A stretch of 64,000 nucleotides of DNA from Streptococcus oralis subsp. dentisani (GTDB lineage: Bacteria > Bacillota > Bacilli > Lactobacillales > Streptococcaceae), in contig NZ_CP034442.1 in the NCBI RefSeq assembly GCF_007475365.1, positions 372,001-436,000 of the forward strand, given 5' to 3'. Each line of letters opens with the position of its first letter. Position 1 is the first letter of the stretch. The notes beneath the pieces were generated by a model. It was given only the letters and a program-made list of their open reading frames with translations. It did not search any database and had not been told where the DNA came from. Shown here piece after piece: positions 14,539-23,590 of the stretch. Made by a program: the position numbers and the translations under genes.

Positions 14539-16533
14539 CTATCCTCCTTTGATAATGCTAACATAGGTTTTACTTTCCTTCTTATCACAGATTTTCAATA
14601 GAAGAACGGCTAAACTTGAAAAGCTGAAAAATAGGATCAGGGTAATCCAGATATTCTTAGAAATAATGAAAGCTAGACCACTTCCGAGAAAGAGAGCTGC
14701 TATTTGAGAAGTGATATATCTATTGTGTAATTCAAAGAAATAATAGCCTGCGATTTTTTTCAAGAATATGGTTTTGCGAAAGGCTTCAAAATAGAGCAGA
14801 TTTAAACTTGTAAACAGCAAAATTGAAGTCAAAATAGCAAACATAGCACTCGCTAAGTTACTAAAAATTTCGATTTTAATTTTTTGATTTAACTGGAGAT
14901 AGGTTTCCCTAGCAGGCGATAGCCTTGAGACCATATGATCAAGTTGATAGTGTTTCAAAAGTTCTTGTGTCTGGTGGAGGTCTGTAAAATAGAGATATTC
15001 TAGATTTGTAAACCAGAAGATGGAGGAAACCTTACCAAGTGCTTTAGGAGAAAGCACAAGAAAGATGGGATTTGATAACCATTGATCATAAGCGATATGG
15101 GTGGTATTATAAATGAATACATCTTTTTTTTGATCAGTATAAGTTATACTAACTTCGAAAGTTTGATTAGACTTGCTACTGTATAATCGGTTGGTTAACT
15201 CTTGTTGCAAGGTTGCTTTTATATCTTTTTCATTTTTTTGTAGTTCTTCTGGGAGTATGGCAAGAATCTGTCTATCTTTTAGGTTGTTGATTTTTTGAAA
15301 GGTTTCTGATGATAAGTCCATACCTTCCTTTTGGAAGTAGTTGGGCGTGACGTAGAGAATATTTTTTCCTTCCACACCATAAGGGTTATTTTCAGTTTCA
15401 TTATGATTTGAGGTAGCTTGCTTAAGAGCTTGCTCAACTAGATTATGTTTAATAAGGAAGGCATTCTCATTATCTATAGCATGCTGAATAAAGTCAAACC
15501 ATTTATCAGCATTTGTCTGCAGTTCATCTAAATTTTTCATCTGACTGGAACGCCCTGTTTGAAGAGTAATAACATTGGAGCGTTGTTCCCAAGTAGCTTG
15601 TCCAGCCTCATTTTTCTCAAGTATATGATAGTAAGTAGACATACGTCCAAATCCTACAATAACCAGTAGAATGGCAAGTACCTGACCAAAGTAGAGAATG
15701 CGTAGAATTGACTTGATTGGTAATTTTCCTTTGATGATAGAGAGGAGATGGACTTTTTTTAAAGAAATGGTAAAAAGAAAGGCAATTAGAAGACTAAGTA
15801 AGAGAAGTAGGCTATTGTAAAGAATAAAAAGTATTCCTAGAAAAGTCTGAACTTCATAAGGATATCCCAAGGAAATGAGCAAGATACATGCTATCAGCAA
15901 AGCAGGTAGACCAAAAAGAAGGATATCAAGTCCGTCTCTTGCGAGAGAACGAAAGAAGAGATAGCTCAGCCGCTCTCCAGAAATCAATCTAATCCCTGAC
16001 TGAGAAAGAGATTGAATCTGACCGATAACAATTAAAGCTAAGAAAGTCAGCAAAAAGATTAACATACTGATGAGCTGATCAGGTTGGGTAAAGATGGCCA
16101 GTACGAAGGATACTCTGTCATTTTCAAATGCATTCGCTTTTTCTAGTCCAAGTTCTTTCAGATGAGTAGCCAATTCTTGACTAGTTAGGGATCCGCTGAT
16201 AATATTGTAGTTGTTGAGAAGATCGCTCTTGTGAATGCTTTCTTGACTTGCTGGAGGCATCCAGTCTGGGAGTTGCCCATCTCCAAAAGCTTCGTAGAGA
16301 GTTCTTGATTTTCCATCACTATCTACTTCCCAAATGGTTCTTGCGATGAGACTATTATGTTTTCTAGCAAGGCTGTCTAATTCTTGTTTGAGGGTAGTAT
16401 AATCGGCTTGTCCACTGTGTACAGCCACACCTGGAAATAGGCGTTGAGGAAGAGCTTCTTTCCAAAAGGACAGAGTCGCAATGAGAAAGAAAGTTAAAAG
16501 AAGATTGCTGATGAAGAGAAAAACACGTTTCAT
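14539..16533 (-). CDS. DUF1430 bacteriocin-associated integral membrane protein
   Basis: A 664-residue protein with an N-terminal membrane segment (residues 5-24), a roughly 120-residue extracellular part, a cluster of about four membrane segments at 150-290, a second extracellular domain (about 300-540) and three C-terminal segments. The layout and the segment VSFVLAIFTQPDQLISMLIF match the 'bacteriocin-associated integral membrane protein' family (DUF1430), usually found with a lactococcin-972-like gene and an ABC ATPase. The ATPase is present downstream; no lactococcin-972-like gene is upstream in the 289 nt before the next gene. The RBS (AAAGAGG) precedes the ATG. Confidence 0.82.
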   Translation of the reverse strand: MKRVFLFISNLLLTFFLIATLSFWKEALPQRLFPGVAVHSGQADYTTLKQELDSLARKHNSLIARTIWEVDSDGKSRTLYEAFGDGQLPDWMPPASQESIHKSDLLNNYNIISGSLTSQELATHLKELGLEKANAFENDRVSFVLAIFTQPDQLISMLIFLLTFLALIVIGQIQSLSQSGIRLISGERLSYLFFRSLARDGLDILLFGLPALLIACILLISLGYPYEVQTFLGILFILYNSLLLLLSLLIAFLFTISLKKVHLLSIIKGKLPIKSILRILYFGQVLAILLVIVGFGRMSTYYHILEKNEAGQATWEQRSNVITLQTGRSSQMKNLDELQTNADKWFDFIQHAIDNENAFLIKHNLVEQALKQATSNHNETENNPYGVEGKNILYVTPNYFQKEGMDLSSETFQKINNLKDRQILAILPEELQKNEKDIKATLQQELTNRLYSSKSNQTFEVSITYTDQKKDVFIYNTTHIAYDQWLSNPIFLVLSPKALGKVSSIFWFTNLEYLYFTDLHQTQELLKHYQLDHMVSRLSPARETYLQLNQKIKIEIFSNLASAMFAILTSILLFTSLNLLYFEAFRKTIFLKKIAGYYFFELHNRYITSQIAALFLGSGLAFIISKNIWITLILFFSFSSLAVLLLKICDKKESKTYVSIIKGG

Positions 16534-16716
16534 AGGAACCTCTTTCTAAAAGAGGGGCTGAACCTCCCTCCTTATAGCAGTGATACGAATGATAGTTTAG
16601 CACTTTTAAAAATAATTAGCAGAAAGCCTTTTCATAATTTAATTTTACTATTATTTTAAGAATAAAACAAGCAATGACAGGACTTCTTATAGTAGCTATT
16701 TTCAAAAAAATTCTTC

Positions 16717-16738
16717 AATCTTACAAAAATGTAAGATT
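16717..16738. promoter_or_regulatory. Perfect palindrome upstream of the BceAB-like operon
   Basis: AATCTTACA and TGTAAGATT are perfect 9-nt arms around AAAA. A further TTGTAAGG lies 13 nt downstream. It sits about 85 nt before the first ORF of the operon and is a plausible response-regulator operator; which regulator is unknown. Confidence 0.6.
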
Positions 16739-16822
16739 AAAGTCTCTTTTGTAAGGTTAGGTTATGGCAGGCCGCCTTTTTTTGCGATAAACTAGACTCA
16801 TAAAGAACAAAGGAGCAAAAAC

Positions 16823-16933
16823 ATGAAAAGAATCTTACAAAAGAAAAGAAGAAAACCAGGTCAAAAAGATATCGAGCGTGTTCAGCTGGGATGCGCTATG
16901 ATGCAAGCACAGTTTCAATTGATGGGATATTAA
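16823..16933 (+). CDS. 36-residue basic peptide upstream of the BceAB-like transporter
   Basis: The ORF starts MKRILQKKRRKPGQKDIERV and ends AMMQAQFQLMGY. It has an RBS (AAAGGAG) 7 nt before the ATG and ends 13 nt before the ABC ATPase gene, with another RBS between, so it is cotranscribed. The first half is highly basic (nine Lys/Arg in 13) and the second half is Gln/Met-rich. The family was not recognised. It could be a regulatory upstream ORF or a small transporter-associated protein. Confidence 0.6.
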   Translation: MKRILQKKRRKPGQKDIERVQLGCAMMQAQFQLMGY

Positions 16934-16946
16934 GAAGGAGAAAATC

Positions 16947-17705
16947 ATGACACTTTTAGATGTAAAACACGTTCAAAAAATCTATAAAACACGTTTTCAA
17001 GGCAACCAAGTAGAGGCACTCAAAGATATTCACTTTACCGTGGAAAAGGGTGACTACGTTGCCATCATGGGTGAGTCTGGTTCTGGTAAATCAACCTTGC
17101 TCAATATCCTAGCTATGCTGGATAAACCAACTCGCGGGCAGGTTTACCTAAACGGAACAGACACAGCCACTATTAAAAATTCACAGGCTTCGAGTTTCCG
17201 TCGTGAGAAGTTGGGCTTTGTCTTCCAAGATTTTAACTTACTAGATACCTTGTCTGTTAAGGACAATATCTTGCTTCCGCTAGTTTTATCTCGAAAACCC
17301 ATCACGGAGATGATGAAAAAATTGGTAGTGACAGCTGAAAATTTGGGTATCAACCAATTGCAAGAGAAGTACCCTTACGAGATCTCAGGTGGTCAAAAGC
17401 AGCGGGTAGCAGTAGCACGCGCCATCATCACTGAACCTGAAATTCTCCTTGCGGATGAGCCAACAGGAGCCCTTGACTCCAAGTCATCTGCAGCTCTTCT
17501 CGATGTATTTGATGAAATCAATGAGCGTGGTCAAACCATTCTCATGGTGACTCACTCAACCGCGGCAGCCAGCAGGGCCAAGCGTGTCCTTTTCATCAAG
17601 GATGGGATTCTCTACAACCAAATCTACCGTGGAGACAAGACAGAACGTCAGATGTTCCAAGAAATCTCTGATACCTTGACTGTCATGGCAAGCGAGGTGA
17701 ATTAG
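16947..17705 (+). CDS. BceA-like ABC transporter ATP-binding protein
   Basis: A 252-residue ATPase of the peptide-antibiotic resistance class: Walker A GESGSGKST near residue 39, Q-loop FVFQDFNLLD, signature [14 protein letters not shown], Walker B LLADEPTGALD and H-switch MVTHS. It pairs with the FtsX-type permease that starts 1 nt after its stop. BceAB modules detoxify bacitracin or other cell-wall peptide antibiotics, often with a histidine kinase and regulator elsewhere; none is adjacent here. The RBS (AAGGAG) lies 8 nt before the ATG. Which antibiotic it handles cannot be read from sequence. Confidence 0.92.
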   Translation: MTLLDVKHVQKIYKTRFQGNQVEALKDIHFTVEKGDYVAIMGESGSGKSTLLNILAMLDKPTRGQVYLNGTDTATIKNSQASSFRREKLGFVFQDFNLLDTLSVKDNILLPLVLSRKPITEMMKKLVVTAENLGINQLQEKYPYEISGGQKQRVAVARAIITEPEILLADEPTGALDSKSSAALLDVFDEINERGQTILMVTHSTAAASRAKRVLFIKDGILYNQIYRGDKTERQMFQEISDTLTVMASEVN

Positions 17706-17706
17706 T

Positions 17707-19695
17707 ATGTTCCGATTGACCAATAAGTTAGCGGTGTCCAACTTAATCAAAAACCGCAAACTCTACTATCCCTTTGCTTTAGCTGTTCTCTTAGCTGTGA
17801 CCATTACTTATCTCTTTTACTCCTTGTCACTCAACCCCAATATTGGCAAGATTCGAGGGGGAGAAACTATCTCCATGACGCTTGGTTTCGGTATGGTGAT
17901 TGTCACTATTGCCTCAGCTATCATTGTCTTTTATGCCAATAGTTTCGTCATGAAAAACCGTTCCAAAGAACTAGGGATTTACGGTATGCTGGGTCTCGAA
18001 AAGCGCCATTTGATCAGTATGGTCTTTAAGGAGCTTCTTATTTTTGGCTCCCTAACCTTGACAGCTGGACTTGGCCTAGGAGCTCTCTTTGATAAGCTAA
18101 TCTTTGCTCTGCTTCTGAAGCTGATGAATATGAAGGTGGAGCTCGTAGCAACCTTCCAACCAACCGTCTTTATCCTAGTTATCCTTATCTTTGGAGCTAT
18201 TTTCCTAGGTTTGATTTTTATCAATGCCTTTCGGATTGCACGTATGAATGCCCTCCAGCTCTCTCGTGAGAAGGCCAGTGGTGAGAAAAAAGGACGTTTC
18301 TTAAGTCTTCAAACTATTCTAGGTTTGGTTAGTATGGGAGCTGGTTATTACCTAGCAGTTACAGTTGAAAATCCACTTTCTGCTGTTCTGATTTTCTTTG
18401 TAGCGGTCTTGCTGGTAATCCTTGGTACCTATCTCTTGTTTAATGCAGGAATCACAGTTTTCTTACAAATCTTGAAGAAAAACAAGCGTTATTATTACCA
18501 ACCCAACAACATGATTTCTGTATCCAATCTCATCTTTCGTATGAAGAAAAATGCGGTTGGTCTTGCGACGATTGCTATTCTTTCAACCATGGTCTTGGTG
18601 ACCATGTCTGCAGCAACGAGTATCTTCAAGGCTTCAGAAACCTTCAAGAAATTCATGAATCCACATGATTTTGGAATTTCAGGGCGAAATGTCGAAAAAG
18701 AAGATTTAGATAAACTTTTGAGTCAGTATGCTAGCGATAAGGGATTAACTGTCACCAAAAAAGAAGTCTTTCGTCACAGCAATTTTGGCATTGAAAGTCA
18801 AGATGGAACCAAACTCCGTATCTTTAAAAAGGGGAATAACTTTGTCCAACCAAAAACCATTTTCATGGTCTTTGACCAAAAAGACTATGAAATCATGACT
18901 GGTCAAAAACTCTCCCTTTCAGGTAATGAAGTTGGATTGTTTACCAAGAGTAAGGTACTTGAAGGGCAGAAAGAACTCACTTTAAATGACCAGACTTACA
19001 CTGTTAAAGAAGAAATTAAAAATGATTTCGTTCTGGAACATGTGCCAAATCAGTTTAACATCCTCACATCTGACTACAATTATCTTGTTGTGCCTAATCT
19101 GCAAGCCTTTATTGATCAATATCCTGATTCCTCTCTCTTTGATCAACTTTATGGTGGTATGAATGTAACAGCTAGTGAGGAAGAACAGCTCAAACTCGCT
19201 GACGATTTTTCAAAATTTCTTAATAACTTTAATAGAGAATTAAACAAAGAGGGAAGCTATGTATACGGAAGCAATCTGGCTGATAGCAGTGCACAAATCA
19301 GTGCCCTCTATGGTGGAGTCTTCTTCATCGGTATCTTCCTCTCTATCATCTTTATGGTGGGAACAGTGCTCGTTATCTACTACAAACAAATCTCTGAGGG
19401 TTATGAAGACCGTGAACGCTTCATCATTTTGCAAAAGGTCGGACTTGATCAAAAGCAAATCAAGCAAACCATCAATAAACAGGTCCTAACTGTTTTCTTC
19501 CTCCCCTTGCTATTTGCCTTCCTACACCTTGCCTTTGCCTATCATATGCTTAGCCTCATCCTAAAAGTCATTGGGGTACTAGATGCGACCATGATGTTGA
19601 CCGTTACACTTTCCATTTGCGCCATCTTCCTCATCGTCTACGTCTTGATCTTTATGATTACCTCAAGAAGCTATCGCAAGATTGTGCAAATGTAA
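17707..19695 (+). CDS. BceB-like FtsX-type ABC transporter permease
   Basis: A 662-residue permease with about ten membrane segments: one at residues 18-38, clusters through about 50-290, and three at the C-terminus (about 540-655). A large extracellular domain of about 220 residues sits between segments 7 and 8 (about residues 310-535), the hallmark of BceB-type antibiotic sensors/transporters. The middle cytoplasmic loop (RIARMNALQLSREKASGEKKG) is the FtsX coupling region. It is translated directly after the ATPase gene and is followed by a hairpin shared with a convergent gene. Confidence 0.9.
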   Translation: MFRLTNKLAVSNLIKNRKLYYPFALAVLLAVTITYLFYSLSLNPNIGKIRGGETISMTLGFGMVIVTIASAIIVFYANSFVMKNRSKELGIYGMLGLEKRHLISMVFKELLIFGSLTLTAGLGLGALFDKLIFALLLKLMNMKVELVATFQPTVFILVILIFGAIFLGLIFINAFRIARMNALQLSREKASGEKKGRFLSLQTILGLVSMGAGYYLAVTVENPLSAVLIFFVAVLLVILGTYLLFNAGITVFLQILKKNKRYYYQPNNMISVSNLIFRMKKNAVGLATIAILSTMVLVTMSAATSIFKASETFKKFMNPHDFGISGRNVEKEDLDKLLSQYASDKGLTVTKKEVFRHSNFGIESQDGTKLRIFKKGNNFVQPKTIFMVFDQKDYEIMTGQKLSLSGNEVGLFTKSKVLEGQKELTLNDQTYTVKEEIKNDFVLEHVPNQFNILTSDYNYLVVPNLQAFIDQYPDSSLFDQLYGGMNVTASEEEQLKLADDFSKFLNNFNRELNKEGSYVYGSNLADSSAQISALYGGVFFIGIFLSIIFMVGTVLVIYYKQISEGYEDRERFIILQKVGLDQKQIKQTINKQVLTVFFLPLLFAFLHLAFAYHMLSLILKVIGVLDATMMLTVTLSICAIFLIVYVLIFMITSRSYRKIVQM

Positions 19696-19702
19696 AAAAA
19701 AG

Positions 19703-19731
19703 ATACCTCGATATTTGTCGAGGTATTTCTT
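19703..19731. terminator. Bidirectional terminator
   Basis: A 9-bp perfect stem ATACCTCGA / TCGAGGTAT around TATTTG with A-run and T-rich flanks, between convergent genes. Confidence 0.85.
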
Positions 19732-19736
19732 TTATC

Positions 19737-20432
19737 TTAGATACTAAAGAGTTGTCCCAAGAGGAAGGTTACACCCATGGTGAGAAGTCCGATACAGAGG
19801 TTACGGATCATAGCAGTTTTCGTAGGAGCCTTGCCTAGTTTAGCACTGCTATAGCCTGTGATGAGAAGAGAAAGGGCTACGATAAAGACAGTAGCAGGGA
19901 TCCGATAGTCACTTGGAAAGACGGTAATCGAAAGCATAGGAGGAAGACTTCCTAATATAAAGGCGATAAAGCTAGAGATAGCAGCATGCCAAGGATTGGT
20001 AAATTCTTCGTACTCGATACCGTATTTTTCCTCGACAAGGGCTTTGAGTGGATTTTTTAAAAAGGCCTTGTTGGTCAAAAGTTGGGCGGACGTTTCACAC
20101 TCACCATTTTGAAGGTAAGCAGCATAGAGGGATAGTTTTGCAGATTCGATGTCCTTATCCAAGAGCAACTGTTCTCTGGCAACAGCGGCTTCTTCCGTGT
20201 CTTTTTGAGTGGATACAGAGACATATTCGCCACCGGCCATAGAAAAAGCACCAGCGAGAATAGCGGCCAATCCTGATAAAAAGATAATCCAGATATTGCT
20301 CGTCGCACTCGCTACACCGATAACGACTCCAGCGATGGAAATAATCCCATCATTGGCACCGAGAACACCTGCACGCAGGATATTGAGTCGTCCTGCAAAG
20401 TTTGCATCAATTTCATGTTTCAATTCTGTCAT
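19737..20432 (-). CDS. VIT1/CCC1 (VIT) family membrane protein
   Basis: A 231-residue integral membrane protein with the VIT family layout: a first segment containing LRAGVLGANDGIISIAGVVIG, a paired segment with GAFSMAGGEYVSVSTQKD (the conserved metal-site helix), an acidic cytoplasmic region of about 75 residues, and three C-terminal segments. The family transports Fe2+/Mn2+ into vacuoles in yeast and plants; bacterial members are presumed metal exporters, and substrate is inferred only. Start at 20432 (MTELKHEIDANF) is 6 nt after AAAGGAG; an ATG 6 nt earlier would touch the RBS. It is convergent with the BceB-like gene. Confidence 0.88.
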   Translation of the reverse strand: MTELKHEIDANFAGRLNILRAGVLGANDGIISIAGVVIGVASATSNIWIIFLSGLAAILAGAFSMAGGEYVSVSTQKDTEEAAVAREQLLLDKDIESAKLSLYAAYLQNGECETSAQLLTNKAFLKNPLKALVEEKYGIEYEEFTNPWHAAISSFIAFILGSLPPMLSITVFPSDYRIPATVFIVALSLLITGYSSAKLGKAPTKTAMIRNLCIGLLTMGVTFLLGQLFSI

Positions 20433-20637
20433 AGTCATCTCCTTTCTCTCCATTATAGAGAAAAGAGTAGGGGAATACAAACTTTTTAAACTATCTGAAA
20501 AAAGTTCTACGATTCTAATTTTTAAGCGCTTTGAAGTTTCTCCGAAAAAGTATTGCTATCCTACTGTACTAGTCCTTTTTCAGCTTATCTATGGTATAAT
20601 AGAAGGTAGATTTATCAATTGGAGTATGAAGGATTTT

Positions 20638-21429
20638 ATGATTAAACTTGTAGCAACCGATATGGATGGAACCTTTCTTGACGGAGAGGGTCAGTTTGAT
20701 ATGGAACGCCTCAAAAACTTGCTTGTTTCCTACAAGGAAAAGGGGATTTATTTTGCTGTGGCTTCAGGTCGTGGTATTCTGTCCCTGAAAAAGTTGTTTG
20801 CGGATGTGCGTGATGAAGTGATTTTTATAGCTGAAAATGGGAGCTATGTTGAGTTTCATGGAGAGGATATGTACGAGGCTACTATGTCTCGGGACTTTTA
20901 CTTGAGCACTTTTGAAGCTTTAAAGAATTCTCCTTATTTTGATGAAAGCAAAATGCTCCTGACTGGGAAAAAAGCTTGTTATGTTTTGGATACAGTGGAT
21001 GAGACCTATCTGATGTTTAGTCGTCACTACAATGAAAACATTCAAAAAGTAGCGAGTTTAGAAGATATCACAGATGAGATTTTTAAATTCACTACTAACT
21101 TTACTGAAGAAACGATAGAAGCTGGAGAGGCCTGGGTCAACGAGAATGTTCCTGGTGTGAAAGCCATGACAACAGGTTTTGAATCCATCGATATTGTCTT
21201 GGACTATGTTGATAAGGGTGTGGCTATTGTTGAGCTGGCAAAAAAACTTGGTCTTAGCATGGATCAGGTTATGGCGTTTGGCGATAATCTCAATGACCTT
21301 CACATGATGCAGGTTGTAGGACACCCTATCGCTCCAGAAAATGCGCGACCAGAGATATTAGAATTAGCAGAGACAGTGATTGGTCACCACAAGGACCAGT
21401 CAGTGATGGCTTATATGGAGGGCTTGTAA
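20638..21429 (+). CDS. Cof-type HAD-superfamily hydrolase
   Basis: A 263-residue cytoplasmic phosphatase of the HAD Cof (IIB) family: motif I KLVATDMDGTFLD at the N-terminus, motif II AVASGRG, motif III KKLGL and motif IV AFGDNLNDLHMM. Substrates are typically sugar phosphates or pyridoxal phosphate; the exact one is unknown. Start at 20638 (MIKLVATD) is preceded by AAGGA; ATG at 20626 (four residues longer) is possible but has an RBS that is too close. A TATAAT box with a TGG extension lies about 35 nt upstream. It overlaps the next gene by one base. Confidence 0.9.
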   Translation: MIKLVATDMDGTFLDGEGQFDMERLKNLLVSYKEKGIYFAVASGRGILSLKKLFADVRDEVIFIAENGSYVEFHGEDMYEATMSRDFYLSTFEALKNSPYFDESKMLLTGKKACYVLDTVDETYLMFSRHYNENIQKVASLEDITDEIFKFTTNFTEETIEAGEAWVNENVPGVKAMTTGFESIDIVLDYVDKGVAIVELAKKLGLSMDQVMAFGDNLNDLHMMQVVGHPIAPENARPEILELAETVIGHHKDQSVMAYMEGL

Positions 21430-22247
21430 TGGCAGATATTAAATTGATTGCACTTGATTTGGATGGTACCTTACTGACAACGGATAAAAAGCTAACAGAT
21501 CGTACTAAGACGGTGCTAAAAGCTGCGCGTGAACAAGGTGTCAAAGTAGTACTGACAACTGGACGTCCCCTCAAGGCTATGGATTTCTTCCTTAAAGAGC
21601 TTGGGACAGACGGCCATGATGACGAATATACTATCACATTCAACGGTGGATTGGTTCAGAAAAATACAGGTGAGATTCTTGATAAAACAGTCTTTTCAAT
21701 TAATGATGTGACACGTATTTATGAAGAAACTGAAAAACTAGGAATCCCCTTAGATGCCATTTCAGAAGGTACAGTCTATCAAATCCAGTCGGACCAAGAA
21801 AGTCTCTATGCTCAGTTCAACCCTGCCTTGACTTTCGTGCCTATCGCTTTTGAAGATCTATCTAGTCAGATGACGTATAATAAATGTGTGACTGCTTTTG
21901 CCCAAGAACCTTTGGATGCAGCGATTCAACAGATTTCTCCAGAATTGTTTGACCAATATGAAATCTTCAAATCGCGTGAAATGCTATTGGAATGGTCCCC
22001 TAAAAACGTCCACAAGGCAACAGGTTTAGCAAAATTAATTAAACATCTAGGCATCGACCAAAGTCAAGTCATGGCTTGTGGGGACGAGGCCAATGACCTT
22101 TCCATGATTGAGTGGGCAGGTCTAGGAGTTGCCATGCAAAATGCAGTTCCTGCTGTTAAGGAAGTTGCCAATGTGATTACCCCTATGACCAACGACGAGG
22201 AAGCCGTTGCATGGGCTATCGAAGAATACGTGCTAAAGGAGAATTAG
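21429..22247 (+). CDS. Cof-type HAD-superfamily hydrolase (second copy, YidA-like)
   Basis: A 272-residue HAD hydrolase: motif I LIALDLDGTLL, motif II VLTTGRPL, a GYxTxNGG-like ITFNGG segment after it, and motif IV ACGDEANDLSMIEWAG. Its motif details differ from the gene before it, so it is a paralogue, not a recent duplicate. YidA-type enzymes hydrolyse small sugar phosphates; the substrate here is not assigned. It overlaps the preceding gene by 1 nt (TAATG) and is followed by ftsY after 3 nt, so the three genes are one operon. Confidence 0.9.
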   Translation: MADIKLIALDLDGTLLTTDKKLTDRTKTVLKAAREQGVKVVLTTGRPLKAMDFFLKELGTDGHDDEYTITFNGGLVQKNTGEILDKTVFSINDVTRIYEETEKLGIPLDAISEGTVYQIQSDQESLYAQFNPALTFVPIAFEDLSSQMTYNKCVTAFAQEPLDAAIQQISPELFDQYEIFKSREMLLEWSPKNVHKATGLAKLIKHLGIDQSQVMACGDEANDLSMIEWAGLGVAMQNAVPAVKEVANVITPMTNDEEAVAWAIEEYVLKEN

Positions 22248-22250
22248 AAT

Positions 22251-23546
22251 ATGGGATTATTTGACCGTTTATTCGGGAAAAAAGAAGAGCCGAAAATCGA
22301 AGATGTTGTAAAAGAAGCTCTGGAAAATCTTGATTTGTCAGAAGAGGTTGAAGAAAGCCAAGCGGCAGTCGAAGAAACAGCGACGGACAAAGTGGAAGAA
22401 ACATTTGCTCAAGAAGAAATTCCTCAGGTTACGACAGATGAGGCCATTGAACCAGAAGCAGTCGAGGAAACTTCTCAGGAAGAGTTTGAGCTAGAATCTG
22501 ATGAATTGGAACAATTCCAAGAAGCAGAAGAAGTTCTAGAAGAAGAGAACCAAGAAACTGTAGAGTTCGAAGAAGAGCTAGCTTCTGAAGTTGTAGAAGA
22601 AGAACTTCCTCAGGTTGAAGAAACCGTACAGGAAAAATATGACCGCAGTCTCAAAAAGACGCGTACAGGATTCGGAGCTCGCTTGAATGCCTTCTTTGCT
22701 AACTTCCGTTCAGTCGATGAAGAGTTCTTCGAGGAATTGGAAGAACTGCTCATCATGAGCGACGTCGGTGTGCAGGTCGCTTCAAACTTAACAGAAGAAC
22801 TACGTTATGAAGCTAAACTCGAAAACGCTAAGAAACCAGACGCACTCCGTCGAGTCATTATCGAGAAATTGGTTGAACTTTATGAGAAGGATGGCAATTA
22901 CGATGAACAAATCCACTTCCAAGATGGTTTGACAGTCATGCTCTTTGTCGGAGTCAATGGTGTTGGGAAAACAACCTCTATTGGGAAACTAGCTCATCGC
23001 TACAAACAAGCTGGCAAGAAAGTCATGTTGGTTGCGGCAGATACCTTCCGTGCGGGTGCTGTGGCCCAGCTAGCTGAATGGGGCCGTCGTGTGGATGTTC
23101 CTGTTGTGACGGGACCAGAAAAAGCTGATCCAGCAAGTGTGGTCTTTGATGGGATGGAACGCGCCGTAGCCGAAGGGATTGATATTCTCATGATTGATAC
23201 AGCAGGTCGTCTGCAAAACAAGGACAATCTTATGGCCGAGTTGGAAAAGATTGGCCGTATTATCAAACGTGTCGTTCCTGAAGCACCTCATGAAACCTTC
23301 CTGGCCCTTGATGCATCAACTGGGCAGAATGCCTTAGTACAAGCTAAAGAATTTTCGAAAATTACCCCTGTTACCGGTATTGTATTGACCAAGATTGACG
23401 GAACTGCCCGTGGTGGTGTCGTTCTGGCAATTCGAGAAGAACTCAATATCCCTGTAAAATTGATTGGTTTTGGTGAAAAAATCGATGATATCGGTGAATT
23501 CAACTCCGAAAACTTTATGAAGGGTCTCTTAGAAGGCTTGATTTAA
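22251..23546 (+). CDS. ftsY: Signal recognition particle receptor FtsY
   Basis: FtsY docks the SRP-ribosome complex at the membrane for cotranslational insertion. The 431-residue protein has an N-terminal acidic A domain of about 125 residues that is extremely Glu-rich, then the NG GTPase domain (from about 130): G1 GVNGVGKTTSIGKL, DTFRAGAVAQL, G3 IDTAGRLQNKDNLM, G4 TKIDGTARGG and the terminal IGFGEKIDDIGEF motif. Length fits streptococcal FtsY. It starts 3 nt after the second Cof gene. A bidirectional terminator follows. Confidence 0.96.
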   Translation: MGLFDRLFGKKEEPKIEDVVKEALENLDLSEEVEESQAAVEETATDKVEETFAQEEIPQVTTDEAIEPEAVEETSQEEFELESDELEQFQEAEEVLEEENQETVEFEEELASEVVEEELPQVEETVQEKYDRSLKKTRTGFGARLNAFFANFRSVDEEFFEELEELLIMSDVGVQVASNLTEELRYEAKLENAKKPDALRRVIIEKLVELYEKDGNYDEQIHFQDGLTVMLFVGVNGVGKTTSIGKLAHRYKQAGKKVMLVAADTFRAGAVAQLAEWGRRVDVPVVTGPEKADPASVVFDGMERAVAEGIDILMIDTAGRLQNKDNLMAELEKIGRIIKRVVPEAPHETFLALDASTGQNALVQAKEFSKITPVTGIVLTKIDGTARGGVVLAIREELNIPVKLIGFGEKIDDIGEFNSENFMKGLLEGLI

Positions 23547-23554
23547 TACAAAAT

Positions 23555-23588
23555 AAATATCCTGCAAGATTGACTTGCAGGATATTTT
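23555..23588. terminator. Bidirectional terminator between ftsY and zwf
   Basis: A 14-bp perfect stem AAATATCCTGCAAG / CTTGCAGGATATTT around ATTGA, with T-rich flanks. Confidence 0.9.
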
Positions 23589-23590
23589 TG

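Noticed and set aside
16364..16603. Minus-strand ORF overlapping the start of the DUF1430 gene
   Set aside because: It runs in another frame of the same coding region and lacks an RBS and promoter; not a candidate bacteriocin gene because it has no leader peptide.
20209..20637. Long upstream extension of the first Cof hydrolase
   Set aside because: The extension would run antisense through the VIT gene and its RBS; the HAD domain begins at 20638, with a promoter in between.
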